From: Paludibacteraceae bacterium
GTDB taxonomy: Bacteria > Bacteroidota > Bacteroidia > Bacteroidales > Paludibacteraceae
Length of the DNA: 35,337 nucleotides
NCBI GenBank assembly: GCA_017457295.1
Contig: JAFTHS010000018.1
Coordinates: forward strand, 1-35,337
Reading direction: 5' to 3'
Below the pieces are notes generated by a model. It searched no databases, had not been told where the DNA came from, and worked only from the letters and a program-made list of their open reading frames with translations. Position numbers and translations under genes: made by a program. Of the stretch, positions 1 through 7,420 are shown piece after piece; positions within the stretch are counted from its first letter, which is position 1; the number at the start of each line of letters is the position of its first letter.

Positions 1-227
1 AGGTCGTTGTGCTTACCGCTCACGCGCAGGCACTTCTGCGAGTCCGCTACGCGAGGATATTGTATAGGGTCATTACCGAGGATGATACCCTTCCATGGGT
101 TCATACCTGCGTTGGTAAACATCAGTGTAGGGTCATCTTTGATGACCATGGGTGCTGAAGGTACAATTTTGTGTCCTTTCTTCTCAAAATAATCCAAAAA
201 GGATTGTCTAATCTCTTTGCTTGTCAT
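1..227 (-). CDS. alaS: Alanine--tRNA ligase, N-terminal fragment
   Basis: Class II aminoacyl-tRNA synthetase that charges tRNA-Ala in the cytoplasm. Only the first 75 codons are present; the gene runs off the left edge. Reading the minus strand from the ATG at 225-227 gives a protein beginning [14 protein letters not shown]. It contains the family's conserved N-terminal blocks, [15 protein letters not shown] at about 32-46 (class II motif 1 region) and a [10 protein letters not shown] stretch at the truncation point. The start is only 1 nt beyond the stop codon of pdxA, so the two are very probably translated from one message. Identification is firm although only about a tenth of the gene is visible. 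Confidence 0.95.
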   Translation of the reverse strand, partial: MTSKEIRQSFLDYFEKKGHKIVPSAPMVIKDDPTLMFTNAGMNPWKGIILGNDPIQYPRVADSQKCLRVSGKHND

Positions 228-228
228 A

Positions 229-1314
229 TTAATCTTGTGGTATAAATTTCTCTACTTTGTACTCTTTCTTCACTTCTTTGACTTCCACTACGAGTTGGTT
301 GGCGAGCAGTTTCTCGTTCTCCTCACGCTGGCGCAGAACGTCTATGGCAGCATAGATAGCGTGCAAAATGCTGGTTGCATCGGCTTCGTTCTTACCTGCC
401 AAACTATAAGCTGTACCATGGTCGGGCGAGGTACGCACTACGGGCAGTCCTGCGGTGAAATTCACGCCACTCATATCCAATGCCTTGAATGGTGCCAACC
501 CTTGATCGTGGTACATAGCTAACACGGCATCGAAGTGATTGTATTGTCCTGCACCAAAGAAACCATCAGCCGAATAAGGACCAAAAGCCCAAATACCTTG
601 CTCTTGCGCCTTTGCAATAGCAGGGCGGATGATATTGGTCTCTTCCTCGCCAATGAGTCCGTTGTCGCCTGCGTGTGGGTTGAGCGCCAACACGGCGATA
701 CGTGGCTTGCGGCAAGTAAAGTCCATCTTCAGGGTGTCGTTAAGCACTGCCAGTTTGCTGAGGATACGCTCCTCTGTGATGGTCTCTGCCACTTTGGCGA
801 TAGGTGTATGGTTGCATACCAATGCCACACGCATGCGGTCGCTAATCATCATCATCAGGCTATCTTTTCCTTCGCCAAATAGCTGTGTCAGATACTCGGT
901 GTGTCCTGAATAGCGGAACTCATCCGATTGGATATTATCCTTGTTGATAGGCGCGGTTACGATGGCGTGTACCAGTCCGTTTTTCAGGTCTTGGCATGCG
1001 CGTTGCAGGCTCTTGAGCGATGCTTTTCCTGCTTCGGGTGTGGATACACCTAATTGCACAGGTGTGTCATCGGGGTAACAAGTGATAAGATTCAGTCGCC
1101 CATCTTTCGCCTGTTTGGGGTCTTGGATAATATTCCATTGGATATTACGATACTCCTCATCGAGGGTTTGCATATGTTGGCGTGCCACCTTGGCGTTACC
1201 ATACACGATAGGACGACAGATCTCGCAGATATGTGGATTCACCAACGATTTGAGGATAATCTCATACCCTACTCCATTGATATCGCCTGCTGTGATTGCT
1301 ATTATTGGTTTCAT
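229..1314 (-). CDS. pdxA: 4-hydroxythreonine-4-phosphate dehydrogenase PdxA
   Basis: Oxidises 4-phosphohydroxy-L-threonine with NAD(P) in the DXP-dependent route to pyridoxal phosphate. The 361 residues begin [16 protein letters not shown], the typical PdxA N-terminus. The three metal-binding histidines of the family are visible at H169 (in CNHTPIA), H214 (in LNPHAGDNG) and H269 (in [11 protein letters not shown]), with the substrate-loop GHTEYL at 137-142. The C-terminus carries about 30 extra charged residues beyond the usual end. It lies 25 nt downstream of the nitroreductase gene and 1 nt upstream of alaS, inside a seven-gene same-strand chain. No separate promoter is evident. Confidence 0.95.
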   Translation of the reverse strand: MKPIIAITAGDINGVGYEIILKSLVNPHICEICRPIVYGNAKVARQHMQTLDEEYRNIQWNIIQDPKQAKDGRLNLITCYPDDTPVQLGVSTPEAGKASLKSLQRACQDLKNGLVHAIVTAPINKDNIQSDEFRYSGHTEYLTQLFGEGKDSLMMMISDRMRVALVCNHTPIAKVAETITEERILSKLAVLNDTLKMDFTCRKPRIAVLALNPHAGDNGLIGEEETNIIRPAIAKAQEQGIWAFGPYSADGFFGAGQYNHFDAVLAMYHDQGLAPFKALDMSGVNFTAGLPVVRTSPDHGTAYSLAGKNEADATSILHAIYAAIDVLRQREENEKLLANQLVVEVKEVKKEYKVEKFIPQD

Positions 1315-1339
1315 ATACCTTGCCTTTAAACTCTAAACT

Positions 1340-1849
1340 TTAATCTATTTGCGTAACTTTGTCATACGATAATTTCTCGAAGTCAAACGGTTTGCGCTCT
1401 TCGTTCTTGTAGCCGAGCGACATCACGCATAATACAGTGAAGTTCTCTGGCAGATTGGTGAGTTTACGCACGAGGTCTTCTGCGCCTTCACGCTGATAGA
1501 CGTGGCACCAACATGCACCCAGTCCTTGGTCCGCAGCAGCGAGCCAAATATTCTGCGCAGCGATAGCTGCATCGCATTGCCATGTATCAATCACGCTGGT
1601 ATCCGCAGCCACCACGATGCCAGCCATAGCGGTATCAAACATACCACTGCCGTAGGTGCGACAACCTGCTAACTGACGAAGAATCTCTTCGTTTTTGATT
1701 ACCACGAAGTGCCATGGGTTCATTCTCTTACCCGCAGGCGACATGAGCGCACAACGAATAATGTAATCCAACTTCTCTTGCTCTACTGGTTGGTTGGTAT
1801 ATTTTCTATACGAGCGCCGTATTTGGCACAAACTCTGAAAATCACGCAT
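1340..1849 (-). CDS. Nitroreductase family flavoprotein
   Basis: FMN-dependent NAD(P)H oxidoreductase of the nitroreductase fold, 169 residues, the short form common in anaerobes. The N-terminal FMN-phosphate signature RRSYRKY lies at 11-17, followed by SPAGKRMNPWHFVV at 37-50, a characteristic flavin and dimer contact region. The later AAIAAQNIWLAAADQGLGACW segment is the usual helix packing against the flavin. The physiological substrate cannot be told from sequence; members reduce nitroaromatics, quinones or activated alkenes. It sits 49 nt downstream of rmuC and 25 nt upstream of pdxA and is probably cotranscribed with both. Confidence 0.88.
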   Translation of the reverse strand: MRDFQSLCQIRRSYRKYTNQPVEQEKLDYIIRCALMSPAGKRMNPWHFVVIKNEEILRQLAGCRTYGSGMFDTAMAGIVVAADTSVIDTWQCDAAIAAQNIWLAAADQGLGACWCHVYQREGAEDLVRKLTNLPENFTVLCVMSLGYKNEERKPFDFEKLSYDKVTQID

Positions 1850-1898
1850 AGTTTTTCATTTTATAATTATCTGTCAATATATAATACAAATTGTGAGG

Positions 1899-3185
1899 TT
1901 ATTCCGCATTTTCGGTAGGAATAGAGCGGTTCGTTTTTCGTTGTATGCGTTTGGCACTTGGCACACCCAATTCGATTAGGCGCTCTACACGACCAACAAT
2001 ATTGCCCGAACCATCATTGAGCTGAGTAAGAACTTTCTTATATGTAGTATTCACAGTAGTCAGTTGATTACCAAGCGTTTCGCAAGTAGAATACAAGCCA
2101 ACAAACTTGTCATACAATCCACCTGCTACTTCGATAATCTTGCGACAATTGTCTTCCTGCTGAGTATTACGCCACGTCTGCAATACAAGAAATAGCGCCA
2201 TCATCAGATTGGTGGGATTGAGCAAAATAACCCCTTGTTTGAAGGCCTTATGTCCTAAAGCAGGGTCGTAGTTCATAGCCAAGATATAACTGCCCTCGTT
2301 GGGAATGAACATGAGCGAATATGGAATGGAATGCTCAACATATTTGGGATAGTTCTTATCGGCCAACTCCTTGATATGCTTTAGGATAGACTGGTGATTT
2401 TGCTTGATAGCATCTTGGCGCTCAATCTCAGTTTCAGCACCTACATAATTGGTATATGCCGTGAGCGACACCTTGGAATCGATAATGATGCGTGCGCCAT
2501 CGGCACAATTGACCACCACGTCGGGGCGCAGTTCCCTACCCCCTTCGCCCTTATATGAAGCTTGCGATACGTACTCGTACCCCTCGCGCATACCACTGTC
2601 CTGCAATATATTCTCTAGCACCTGCTCCCCCCAATCACCATGCACCTTCCCGCGATTCTTGAGCGCGTCCGCCAAGTTGGTAGCATCCTTACCAAGTTGC
2701 TGCGACTGGCGCACCATAGTGGCCAATGCTCCTTCAAGAGATGAAATACTCTTGTCGCTGTCGGTCTTGGTGTCCGTGATGAGTTTGCGCATCTTCTCTA
2801 ATTCGTCGTGGAGCGGATTAACCAATCCCCCTACGCTATCAGTATTGGCTTTTTGCAGTTCTTCAGCACGTTGCTTGAGCAGTCGTTGCGAAGATGTCTC
2901 AAACTGCTCTCGAAGCAATTGCATCTGCTGAACAGCATATGCCTCTCGTTCGGCCTTGGCTTGCAATTCACGTTGGGCACGTTCGGCTTGTGCTTGTTGC
3001 TCACGCTGTTCGCGCTCGGCTTGCGCTTGCTGCTCGTGCTGACGATGGAGTTCTAAAGCATTCTGTGCCGTAGATAATTGTGTACGGAGATCAGCCTTCT
3101 CGTCTTGCAAACGACGAAAAAGCAGCAAAGCCACCACCGAAGCAATGGCTATACCCAAGAGAAATGCAAAAATAATGTTAATCAT
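1899..3185 (-). CDS. rmuC: DNA recombination protein RmuC
   Basis: RmuC-family protein, associated with limiting recombination at inverted repeats and carrying a PD-(D/E)XK nuclease-like core. The 428 residues show an N-terminal membrane anchor (3-23) and a Gln/Ala/Glu/Arg-rich coiled coil (about 25-115) with imperfect internal repeats such as QAQAEREQREQ. The conserved core follows, with GDWGEQVLENIL at 183-194, RPDVVV at 220-225 and the IIIDSKVS strand at 233-240 (acidic D222, D236, K238). The start ATG is 20 nt downstream of the SDR gene stop, so it is likely in the same transcript. The low-complexity coiled coil is encoded by a visibly repetitive stretch near 2940-3040. Confidence 0.93.
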   Translation of the reverse strand: MINIIFAFLLGIAIASVVALLLFRRLQDEKADLRTQLSTAQNALELHRQHEQQAQAEREQREQQAQAERAQRELQAKAEREAYAVQQMQLLREQFETSSQRLLKQRAEELQKANTDSVGGLVNPLHDELEKMRKLITDTKTDSDKSISSLEGALATMVRQSQQLGKDATNLADALKNRGKVHGDWGEQVLENILQDSGMREGYEYVSQASYKGEGGRELRPDVVVNCADGARIIIDSKVSLTAYTNYVGAETEIERQDAIKQNHQSILKHIKELADKNYPKYVEHSIPYSLMFIPNEGSYILAMNYDPALGHKAFKQGVILLNPTNLMMALFLVLQTWRNTQQEDNCRKIIEVAGGLYDKFVGLYSTCETLGNQLTTVNTTYKKVLTQLNDGSGNIVGRVERLIELGVPSAKRIQRKTNRSIPTENAE

Positions 3186-3205
3186 GATTCTCCTTTAACC
3201 TTCGA

Positions 3206-4033
3206 TTACTTCTGATACTTGCCAATAAATCGCATCACTAGGAAAACTAGCCAATCGGGCGTATGCTTGAGTAACGGCGTAGCCAAATAGTTGAGCACAC
3301 CTGGCATGTCGGCCTTCTTACCACGGAACATCTTTTTTAATGCACGCTTTACCAGTTTATCCGGTGGAATAGATACCGTGAGATTAACCGCCAAACGGCG
3401 CAGATTAGGTGCTAATCCGAAAAGAGCCGTATCTACCGCACCTGGAGTCATTACCGTGATATTCACACCCTTAGGTTTGAGTTCATACCATAGAGACTTG
3501 GAAAAATTGTAGATAAAAGCCTTGGTGGCATTATACGACTGAATACCTGGCATTGCCATCCATGCAGACATAGAAGACATGTTGAGAATATAGCCCTTTT
3601 TGCGTGGTTTGCCGCAGAACTTTTGCGATTGTTCTTCTGTCGTGAGCTGACGATTGATCATATCCTCACCAAACAAACGGCAGAGTTTGGCCACCGTAAT
3701 CATATGCAGGTTGAGGATAAGCTCGATACGCTTCATCGATGTTTCGCAATAGGGATTGAAGAAGAATACACCAGCATTGTTGATGAGGATGTCTACAACA
3801 AGGTGATTGTCCTTGCAGTACTGATGAAGTTGTTCTGCAGCGTCTTGCTGAGACAAGTCAGCATAAAGCGGAATAGTCTTCACACCATACTGAGCAGCCA
3901 ATTCTGCTGCTACCTGCTTCTGCTCCTCCTCTTGATTGCTTACCAATAGCAAATCGGTATGATAATCACGCGCGAGTTGGGTAGCATACTGCAATCCAAT
4001 ACCCGACGATGCACCTGTAACTAATGCTAACAT
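3206..4033 (-). CDS. Short-chain dehydrogenase/reductase, candidate 3-hydroxysteroid dehydrogenase
   Basis: Classical SDR of 275 residues. Cofactor loop TGASSGIG is at 6-13, NNAG at 85-88, the catalytic Asn at 109, Ser 153/154 (in LNMSSM) and the catalytic YNATK pair Y167/K171, so it should be active. The C-terminal ~60 residues are basic and hydrophobic, ending in VFLVMRFIGKYQK, like microsomal-type SDRs. Substrate is not readable from sequence. The inference of a hydroxysteroid or bile-acid 3-dehydrogenase rests on the adjacent flavin-dependent reductase and steroid 5-alpha-reductase homologue, a trio reported for Bacteroidales that make 5-alpha/3-beta bile acids. The 109-nt gap to the upstream gene holds an 11-bp tandem repeat; rmuC follows after 20 nt. 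Confidence 0.85.
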   Translation of the reverse strand: MLALVTGASSGIGLQYATQLARDYHTDLLLVSNQEEEQKQVAAELAAQYGVKTIPLYADLSQQDAAEQLHQYCKDNHLVVDILINNAGVFFFNPYCETSMKRIELILNLHMITVAKLCRLFGEDMINRQLTTEEQSQKFCGKPRKKGYILNMSSMSAWMAMPGIQSYNATKAFIYNFSKSLWYELKPKGVNITVMTPGAVDTALFGLAPNLRRLAVNLTVSIPPDKLVKRALKKMFRGKKADMPGVLNYLATPLLKHTPDWLVFLVMRFIGKYQK

Positions 4034-4075
4034 TATTTCGTTGTTGTCTTAGTAATTCCTTGATTAAACTTTCTG

Positions 4076-4108
4076 TCGTTGCCGTCTCGTTGCCGTGTCG
4101 TTGCCGTG
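4076..4108 (-). repeat. Three tandem 11-bp repeats
   Basis: Three head-to-tail copies of an 11-mer, TCGTTGCCGTS on the plus strand (CACGGCAACGA on the transcribed strand), at 4076-4086, 4087-4097 and 4098-4108. They differ only in the last base. They occupy the 109-nt space between the flavin reductase stop (4143) and the SDR start (4033). The unit length is not a multiple of three and no coding sequence crosses it. Confidence 0.9.
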
Positions 4109-4142
4109 TTTGTCAGGTAAGCGGCAGGAAACGAACAAGTAA

Positions 4143-5384
4143 CTATTTAGAATTAGGATACCACATTTGTTCGTACTTGAGAGCCTCTTTCTTGAGGTAT
4201 GCAGGGATATCCTTATCGCACTCGTGGCACTTCATATCTAGTGTATACATGCGCGCAACGCAATAGTTAGAACGCTTGCACTCTGAATGATACTGCTCTT
4301 CACGCATCTTATTCACGAAATCCGTATCACGCACCAAAGCATGGCCAATCTGCACGAAATCAAAACCCTCAGCCAATGCCGTTTCTGCGTTCTCGCGTCC
4401 CATGATGCCACCTACATAAATTAGCGGCATCTTCAGTGCCTTGCGGAATTGCTTAGCAGTATCAAGGAAAAAGAGTTCTTTGAATGGTACTGTAGGAATC
4501 ATCAAGTGACCTACGAAGCGCAATGCCAAACGCAACCACCAAAAGCTCCATGGGTTCATATAGTGCGCTAAAGTTTTGATAGGCATGGCACCACCCATCA
4601 CTGTGAAAGGCGCCTTGCTGACAAAACCCGCAGTCAGTACTAAAGCATGTACGCCATGCTTCTCTATTTCTTGAGCCACCTTGATACACTCCTCTACTTG
4701 CAGACCCGACTTGAAACCATCGTACATATTGGTCTTCACAACAACTGCCATATCATCACCAGCATGTGCCATCACCTCGTCAAGCACCTCGCGCATGAAA
4801 CGCATACGATTGTCTAGACTACCTCCGTACTCATCACGACGACGATTGGTATAAGGCGACAAGAATTGCGAAATCAGATAGCCATGACCCGCGTGAATTT
4901 CTACACAGTCAAAACCACACTCACGGCAAAAATCTACTGCATGACCAAATGCCTTGACAATCTCCTGAATCTCGTGCTTCTTCAATCCACGATGCAAAGT
5001 AGGCGAATAGAGATTAAAACCCGAACTAGCACCTACAGGCATACAATCGCAGGTATAGAAGTGAGTCATATTACCACAGTGGCCCAATTGAATACTAGCT
5101 TTGGCACCTTCAGCATGAATACCATCAGTAAGACGCTTTAGATCATCCTTAATCTCATCATGAATGTAAAGCTGACCATCGAACGACACACCCGAACGAG
5201 TAACCGAACAATATGCCACAGTAGTCATAGCTGCACCACCACGGGCTACGGCCGTATGATAATTGTAAAGGTCTTCACTAGGTTTGTTGCCATATGCCAT
5301 ATTCTCAAAAGCGGCACTGCGAATTGCGCGATTGCGCAAAGTAATAGGACCGAGTTTATGCTCAGTGAAAAGTAGATTGTTCAT
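4143..5384 (-). CDS. NADH:flavin oxidoreductase (Old Yellow Enzyme family), candidate steroid/bile acid 5-beta-reductase
   Basis: 413-residue TIM-barrel flavoprotein of the OYE family, which reduces C=C bonds conjugated to carbonyls. The hallmark segment runs from CVEIHAGHGYLISQFLSP (160-177) through NRRRDEYGGSLDNR (180-193). Phosphate-binding residues YVGGIMGREN lie at 323-332 and the C-terminal GHALVRDTDFVNK at 347-359. Relatives such as BaiCD/BaiH reduce 3-oxo-delta4 bile acids. The longer relatives carry a four-cysteine Fe-S motif followed by FAD and NADH domains. Here the protein ends after an altered cysteine cluster (C369, C375, C386, C389) and lacks those domains. It is flanked by a 5-alpha-reductase homologue (39 nt upstream) and an SDR, so a 3-ketosteroid substrate is a contextual inference. 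Confidence 0.85.
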   Translation of the reverse strand: MNNLLFTEHKLGPITLRNRAIRSAAFENMAYGNKPSEDLYNYHTAVARGGAAMTTVAYCSVTRSGVSFDGQLYIHDEIKDDLKRLTDGIHAEGAKASIQLGHCGNMTHFYTCDCMPVGASSGFNLYSPTLHRGLKKHEIQEIVKAFGHAVDFCRECGFDCVEIHAGHGYLISQFLSPYTNRRRDEYGGSLDNRMRFMREVLDEVMAHAGDDMAVVVKTNMYDGFKSGLQVEECIKVAQEIEKHGVHALVLTAGFVSKAPFTVMGGAMPIKTLAHYMNPWSFWWLRLALRFVGHLMIPTVPFKELFFLDTAKQFRKALKMPLIYVGGIMGRENAETALAEGFDFVQIGHALVRDTDFVNKMREEQYHSECKRSNYCVARMYTLDMKCHECDKDIPAYLKKEALKYEQMWYPNSK

Positions 5385-5423
5385 CTAATTTTGAATTATA
5401 AATTACGTATTTTAATTTCAATT

Positions 5424-6203
5424 TTAGTAGATAAATGGAATGATGCGTTTGAGTTTCTTCTCATCAAACTCATCTGCAAACTCCTCTTTATAACGATGGT
5501 AGATAGAGTTGGCACGAGGTACAAGATTGCAGCAAGAGAACCAGAAGAAACTAAGTCCTGCCCATGACCATGTAAGAATAGCAAAGCCTAACCACTCAGT
5601 AATCTCACCTAAATAGTTAGCACTAGTAACATACTTATACATACCCTGCTTGGGCAGATAGTGATTGGTATCACCAGGCTTGCGAAGATGACGAATCACA
5701 TTATCAGAATGCATATTGATAAACCACCCCGTAGCAAAAATCAATACACCAATAATGAAGCGCGGATCACAAAACCACTCTACCGAATATGGCGCAAATA
5801 CAGGAGCTAGATGGAAGAGCCAATAGCCCTGAATATAGCCATTCAGCAAATTCCAAATAACCGACAAACCCATGATAGCTAAAGGCATGCGTCCGTTACC
5901 TTTCAGCAAGAAAGGAAAAATAAACGAACGCTGGAAATAGTGGAATTGGAATATAAGGAAGAATACCAAATATGGCAACTCAAACTTCACATCCGACAAA
6001 GCCCAAAGGTACAGCATCACAAAAAAGACAGGCATCTCCATCAGACACCACCCCACTTTATTATTGATAGCAGGGCCCCACTTCTCAGTACGCATTTTGC
6101 CATAACCAGCATCTACAAAATACAATGCAATAAATACAACCAAGCCAATCAAGGCAAGAACAAATAGAAAATTATAAAAATTCTCCAGAGTAGATATTTC
6201 CAT
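5424..6203 (-). CDS. Steroid 5-alpha-reductase family membrane protein (SRD5A-like)
   Basis: Multi-pass membrane protein of the 3-oxo-5-alpha-steroid 4-dehydrogenase family. From the ATG at 6203 it has 259 residues, the same size as human SRD5A1. Catalytic residues correspond: E56 (in LMEMPVF) and Y89 (in FHYFQRSF) match the Glu and Tyr of human type 2 enzyme. NADPH-site motifs are strong: FINMHSDNVIRHLRKPGDT at 161-179, YVTSANYLGEITEWLG at 191-206, and the terminal RIIPFIY. An in-frame TTG further upstream (6236) would add an unlikely hydrophilic N-terminus. The gene lies directly behind a good promoter and heads the module with the OYE and SDR genes. Such enzymes reduce the delta4 double bond of 3-oxo steroids to the 5-alpha product; the natural substrate here is inferred. 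Confidence 0.92.
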   Translation of the reverse strand: MEISTLENFYNFLFVLALIGLVVFIALYFVDAGYGKMRTEKWGPAINNKVGWCLMEMPVFFVMLYLWALSDVKFELPYLVFFLIFQFHYFQRSFIFPFLLKGNGRMPLAIMGLSVIWNLLNGYIQGYWLFHLAPVFAPYSVEWFCDPRFIIGVLIFATGWFINMHSDNVIRHLRKPGDTNHYLPKQGMYKYVTSANYLGEITEWLGFAILTWSWAGLSFFWFSCCNLVPRANSIYHRYKEEFADEFDEKKLKRIIPFIY

Positions 6204-6276
6204 ACGCAATAAAAATTTATCCTGCGCGCATGCCAAGTCCGACGCGAAATCGTACGCACGTGCACAAATTAGGCTG

Positions 6277-6307
6277 CAAAGTTACGAAAAATAAATGATA
6301 CCACAAA
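6277..6307 (-). promoter_or_regulatory. Bacteroidota promoter of the steroid-reductase operon
   Basis: On the minus strand a -33 TTTG (6304-6307) is followed by a 19-nt spacer and a -7 TAACTTTG (6277-6284), matching the Bacteroidota sigma-ABfr consensus. Transcription should begin near 6273, leaving about 70 nt of leader before the ATG at 6203. Confidence 0.85.
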
Positions 6308-6327
6308 ATAAATATTAATAATTGCTA

Positions 6328-7260
6328 CTATTTTTCGCGTTTTTGACTAATGAAGAGGCCAAAAATGATAATCACAATCCCCACCATTTTCCACATTGGT
6401 AACACCTCACCAAACATAATCCACATCAAAGCAGCAGTAAAAACAGGACGAATATTATTGAACACATTAGCACGCGTAACACCAATCTGGCGCACTGTGT
6501 AGCAAAACAACACAAACGCTGCCACCGAAGAGAAAACGGCCAAATATGCCACCGCCCAACAACTACTTGGTAATTGGTCTAATATCAGGCCATCTCCACG
6601 CAAGAAAAGAACTAACTGATCCATAAATTCTCCTCCCTCCAAAAAGCCCCACAACGGGTAGAAAAGAAGAAGCGAAAACGACTGCACATAAAACACCACA
6701 CTCAATGACGAATAGCGAGTAGGTATGCGGCGAAGAACAACTGAGTAACTAACCGACATACTGACAGTTATGACAGCCAATAAAATACCTAATGGATTGC
6801 CTAAAGAGAAATCGTTTGTACCCACCAAAAGCAGTATCAGCATACCCACAGTAGAGACCAAAATACCCACAATATTATTGCGCGTTATTCGCTCGCGAAG
6901 CAGTACAAAAGCGAAGATAGGAGCCAATACTGGTTGGGTACTCAACATAGCCTCAGCAATGGTGGGAGAAGCAAAGCTTTGGTAGGTGTAAGTCTCAAAA
7001 ATAAAATAAAGAAACGGTTGGAACAAACCACCCAACATAAAGAGAGGAATATCATGCCTATCCACCCGCTGAAGACCAAGTATATCACTCCGGCGAAACA
7101 TAAGTCCAATAGCGAACATAAGCAACACCGCCAATGTAAAACGCAAGACAATCAATGACAGAGGAGTAAATACCACTAAGGCATGCTTAACTGCAATACC
7201 CGAACCTGCCCAAATCAGCATGGCCGTGATGACGGCTATATAAGGGAACAGTCGTTTCAT
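6328..7260 (-). CDS. EamA/DMT superfamily permease
   Basis: 310-residue inner-membrane transporter of the drug/metabolite transporter superfamily, with about ten hydrophobic segments arranged as two EamA repeats. The first repeat opens with MKRLFPYIAVITAMLIWAGS and the second is centred on ILLAVITVSMSVSYSVVLRR. Each half ends in the usual pattern of SPTIAEAMLSTQPVLAPIFAF and TRANVFNNIRPVFTAALMW. Substrate unknown; family members export amino acids, metabolites or drugs. It begins almost exactly at its predicted transcription start, so its mRNA may be leaderless. It is divergent from cdd and followed, after the 5-alpha-reductase promoter, by that operon. Confidence 0.9.
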   Translation of the reverse strand: MKRLFPYIAVITAMLIWAGSGIAVKHALVVFTPLSLIVLRFTLAVLLMFAIGLMFRRSDILGLQRVDRHDIPLFMLGGLFQPFLYFIFETYTYQSFASPTIAEAMLSTQPVLAPIFAFVLLRERITRNNIVGILVSTVGMLILLLVGTNDFSLGNPLGILLAVITVSMSVSYSVVLRRIPTRYSSLSVVFYVQSFSLLLFYPLWGFLEGGEFMDQLVLFLRGDGLILDQLPSSCWAVAYLAVFSSVAAFVLFCYTVRQIGVTRANVFNNIRPVFTAALMWIMFGEVLPMWKMVGIVIIIFGLFISQKREK

Positions 7261-7264
7261 GGTG

Positions 7265-7295
7265 CAAAATTAGTACAAATTTTCGATATATACAA
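7265..7295 (-). promoter_or_regulatory. Promoter of the EamA permease gene
   Basis: Minus strand: -33 TTG at 7293-7295, 20-nt spacer, -7 TAATTTTG at 7265-7272. The ATG (7258-7260) begins 4 nt after the -7 box, which would place the transcription start at or next to the start codon. Confidence 0.75.
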
Positions 7296-7302
7296 GTTTT
7301 TA

Positions 7303-7334
7303 TTTGCATATGTGCATTTTTTTTCTTACCTTTG
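7303..7334 (+). promoter_or_regulatory. Promoter of the cdd operon
   Basis: Plus strand: -33 TTTG at 7303-7306, 20-nt spacer, -7 TACCTTTG at 7327-7334. Expected start about 7338, giving an ~80-nt leader before cdd. Its -33 lies only 7 bp from that of the divergent permease promoter. Confidence 0.85.
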
Positions 7335-7353
7335 CACGCTATTTGTGTGGTTG

Positions 7354-7371
7354 TTGTGCAGGTATGCACAA
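7354..7371 (+). promoter_or_regulatory. Hairpin in the cdd leader
   Basis: Perfect 7-bp inverted repeat TTGTGCA / TGCACAA (7354-7360, 7365-7371) around a GGTA loop, located in the 5' untranslated leader about 50 nt before the cdd ATG. No poly-U follows, so it is not an obvious terminator; it may stabilise the mRNA or bind a regulator. Confidence 0.6.
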
Positions 7372-7420
7372 TATTACAATGCCCAATATAACAAGTACGT
7401 AACCGTAAAGCAAGATTCGT

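Noticed and set aside
1353-1363. TAACTTTG promoter-like box on the plus strand
   Set aside because: It lies inside the nitroreductase coding sequence, has no -33 at the right distance and no plus-strand gene after it.
6204-6236. Upstream TTG start for the 5-alpha-reductase
   Set aside because: It adds a hydrophilic non-family peptide; the ATG at 6203 matches the expected length and membrane topology.
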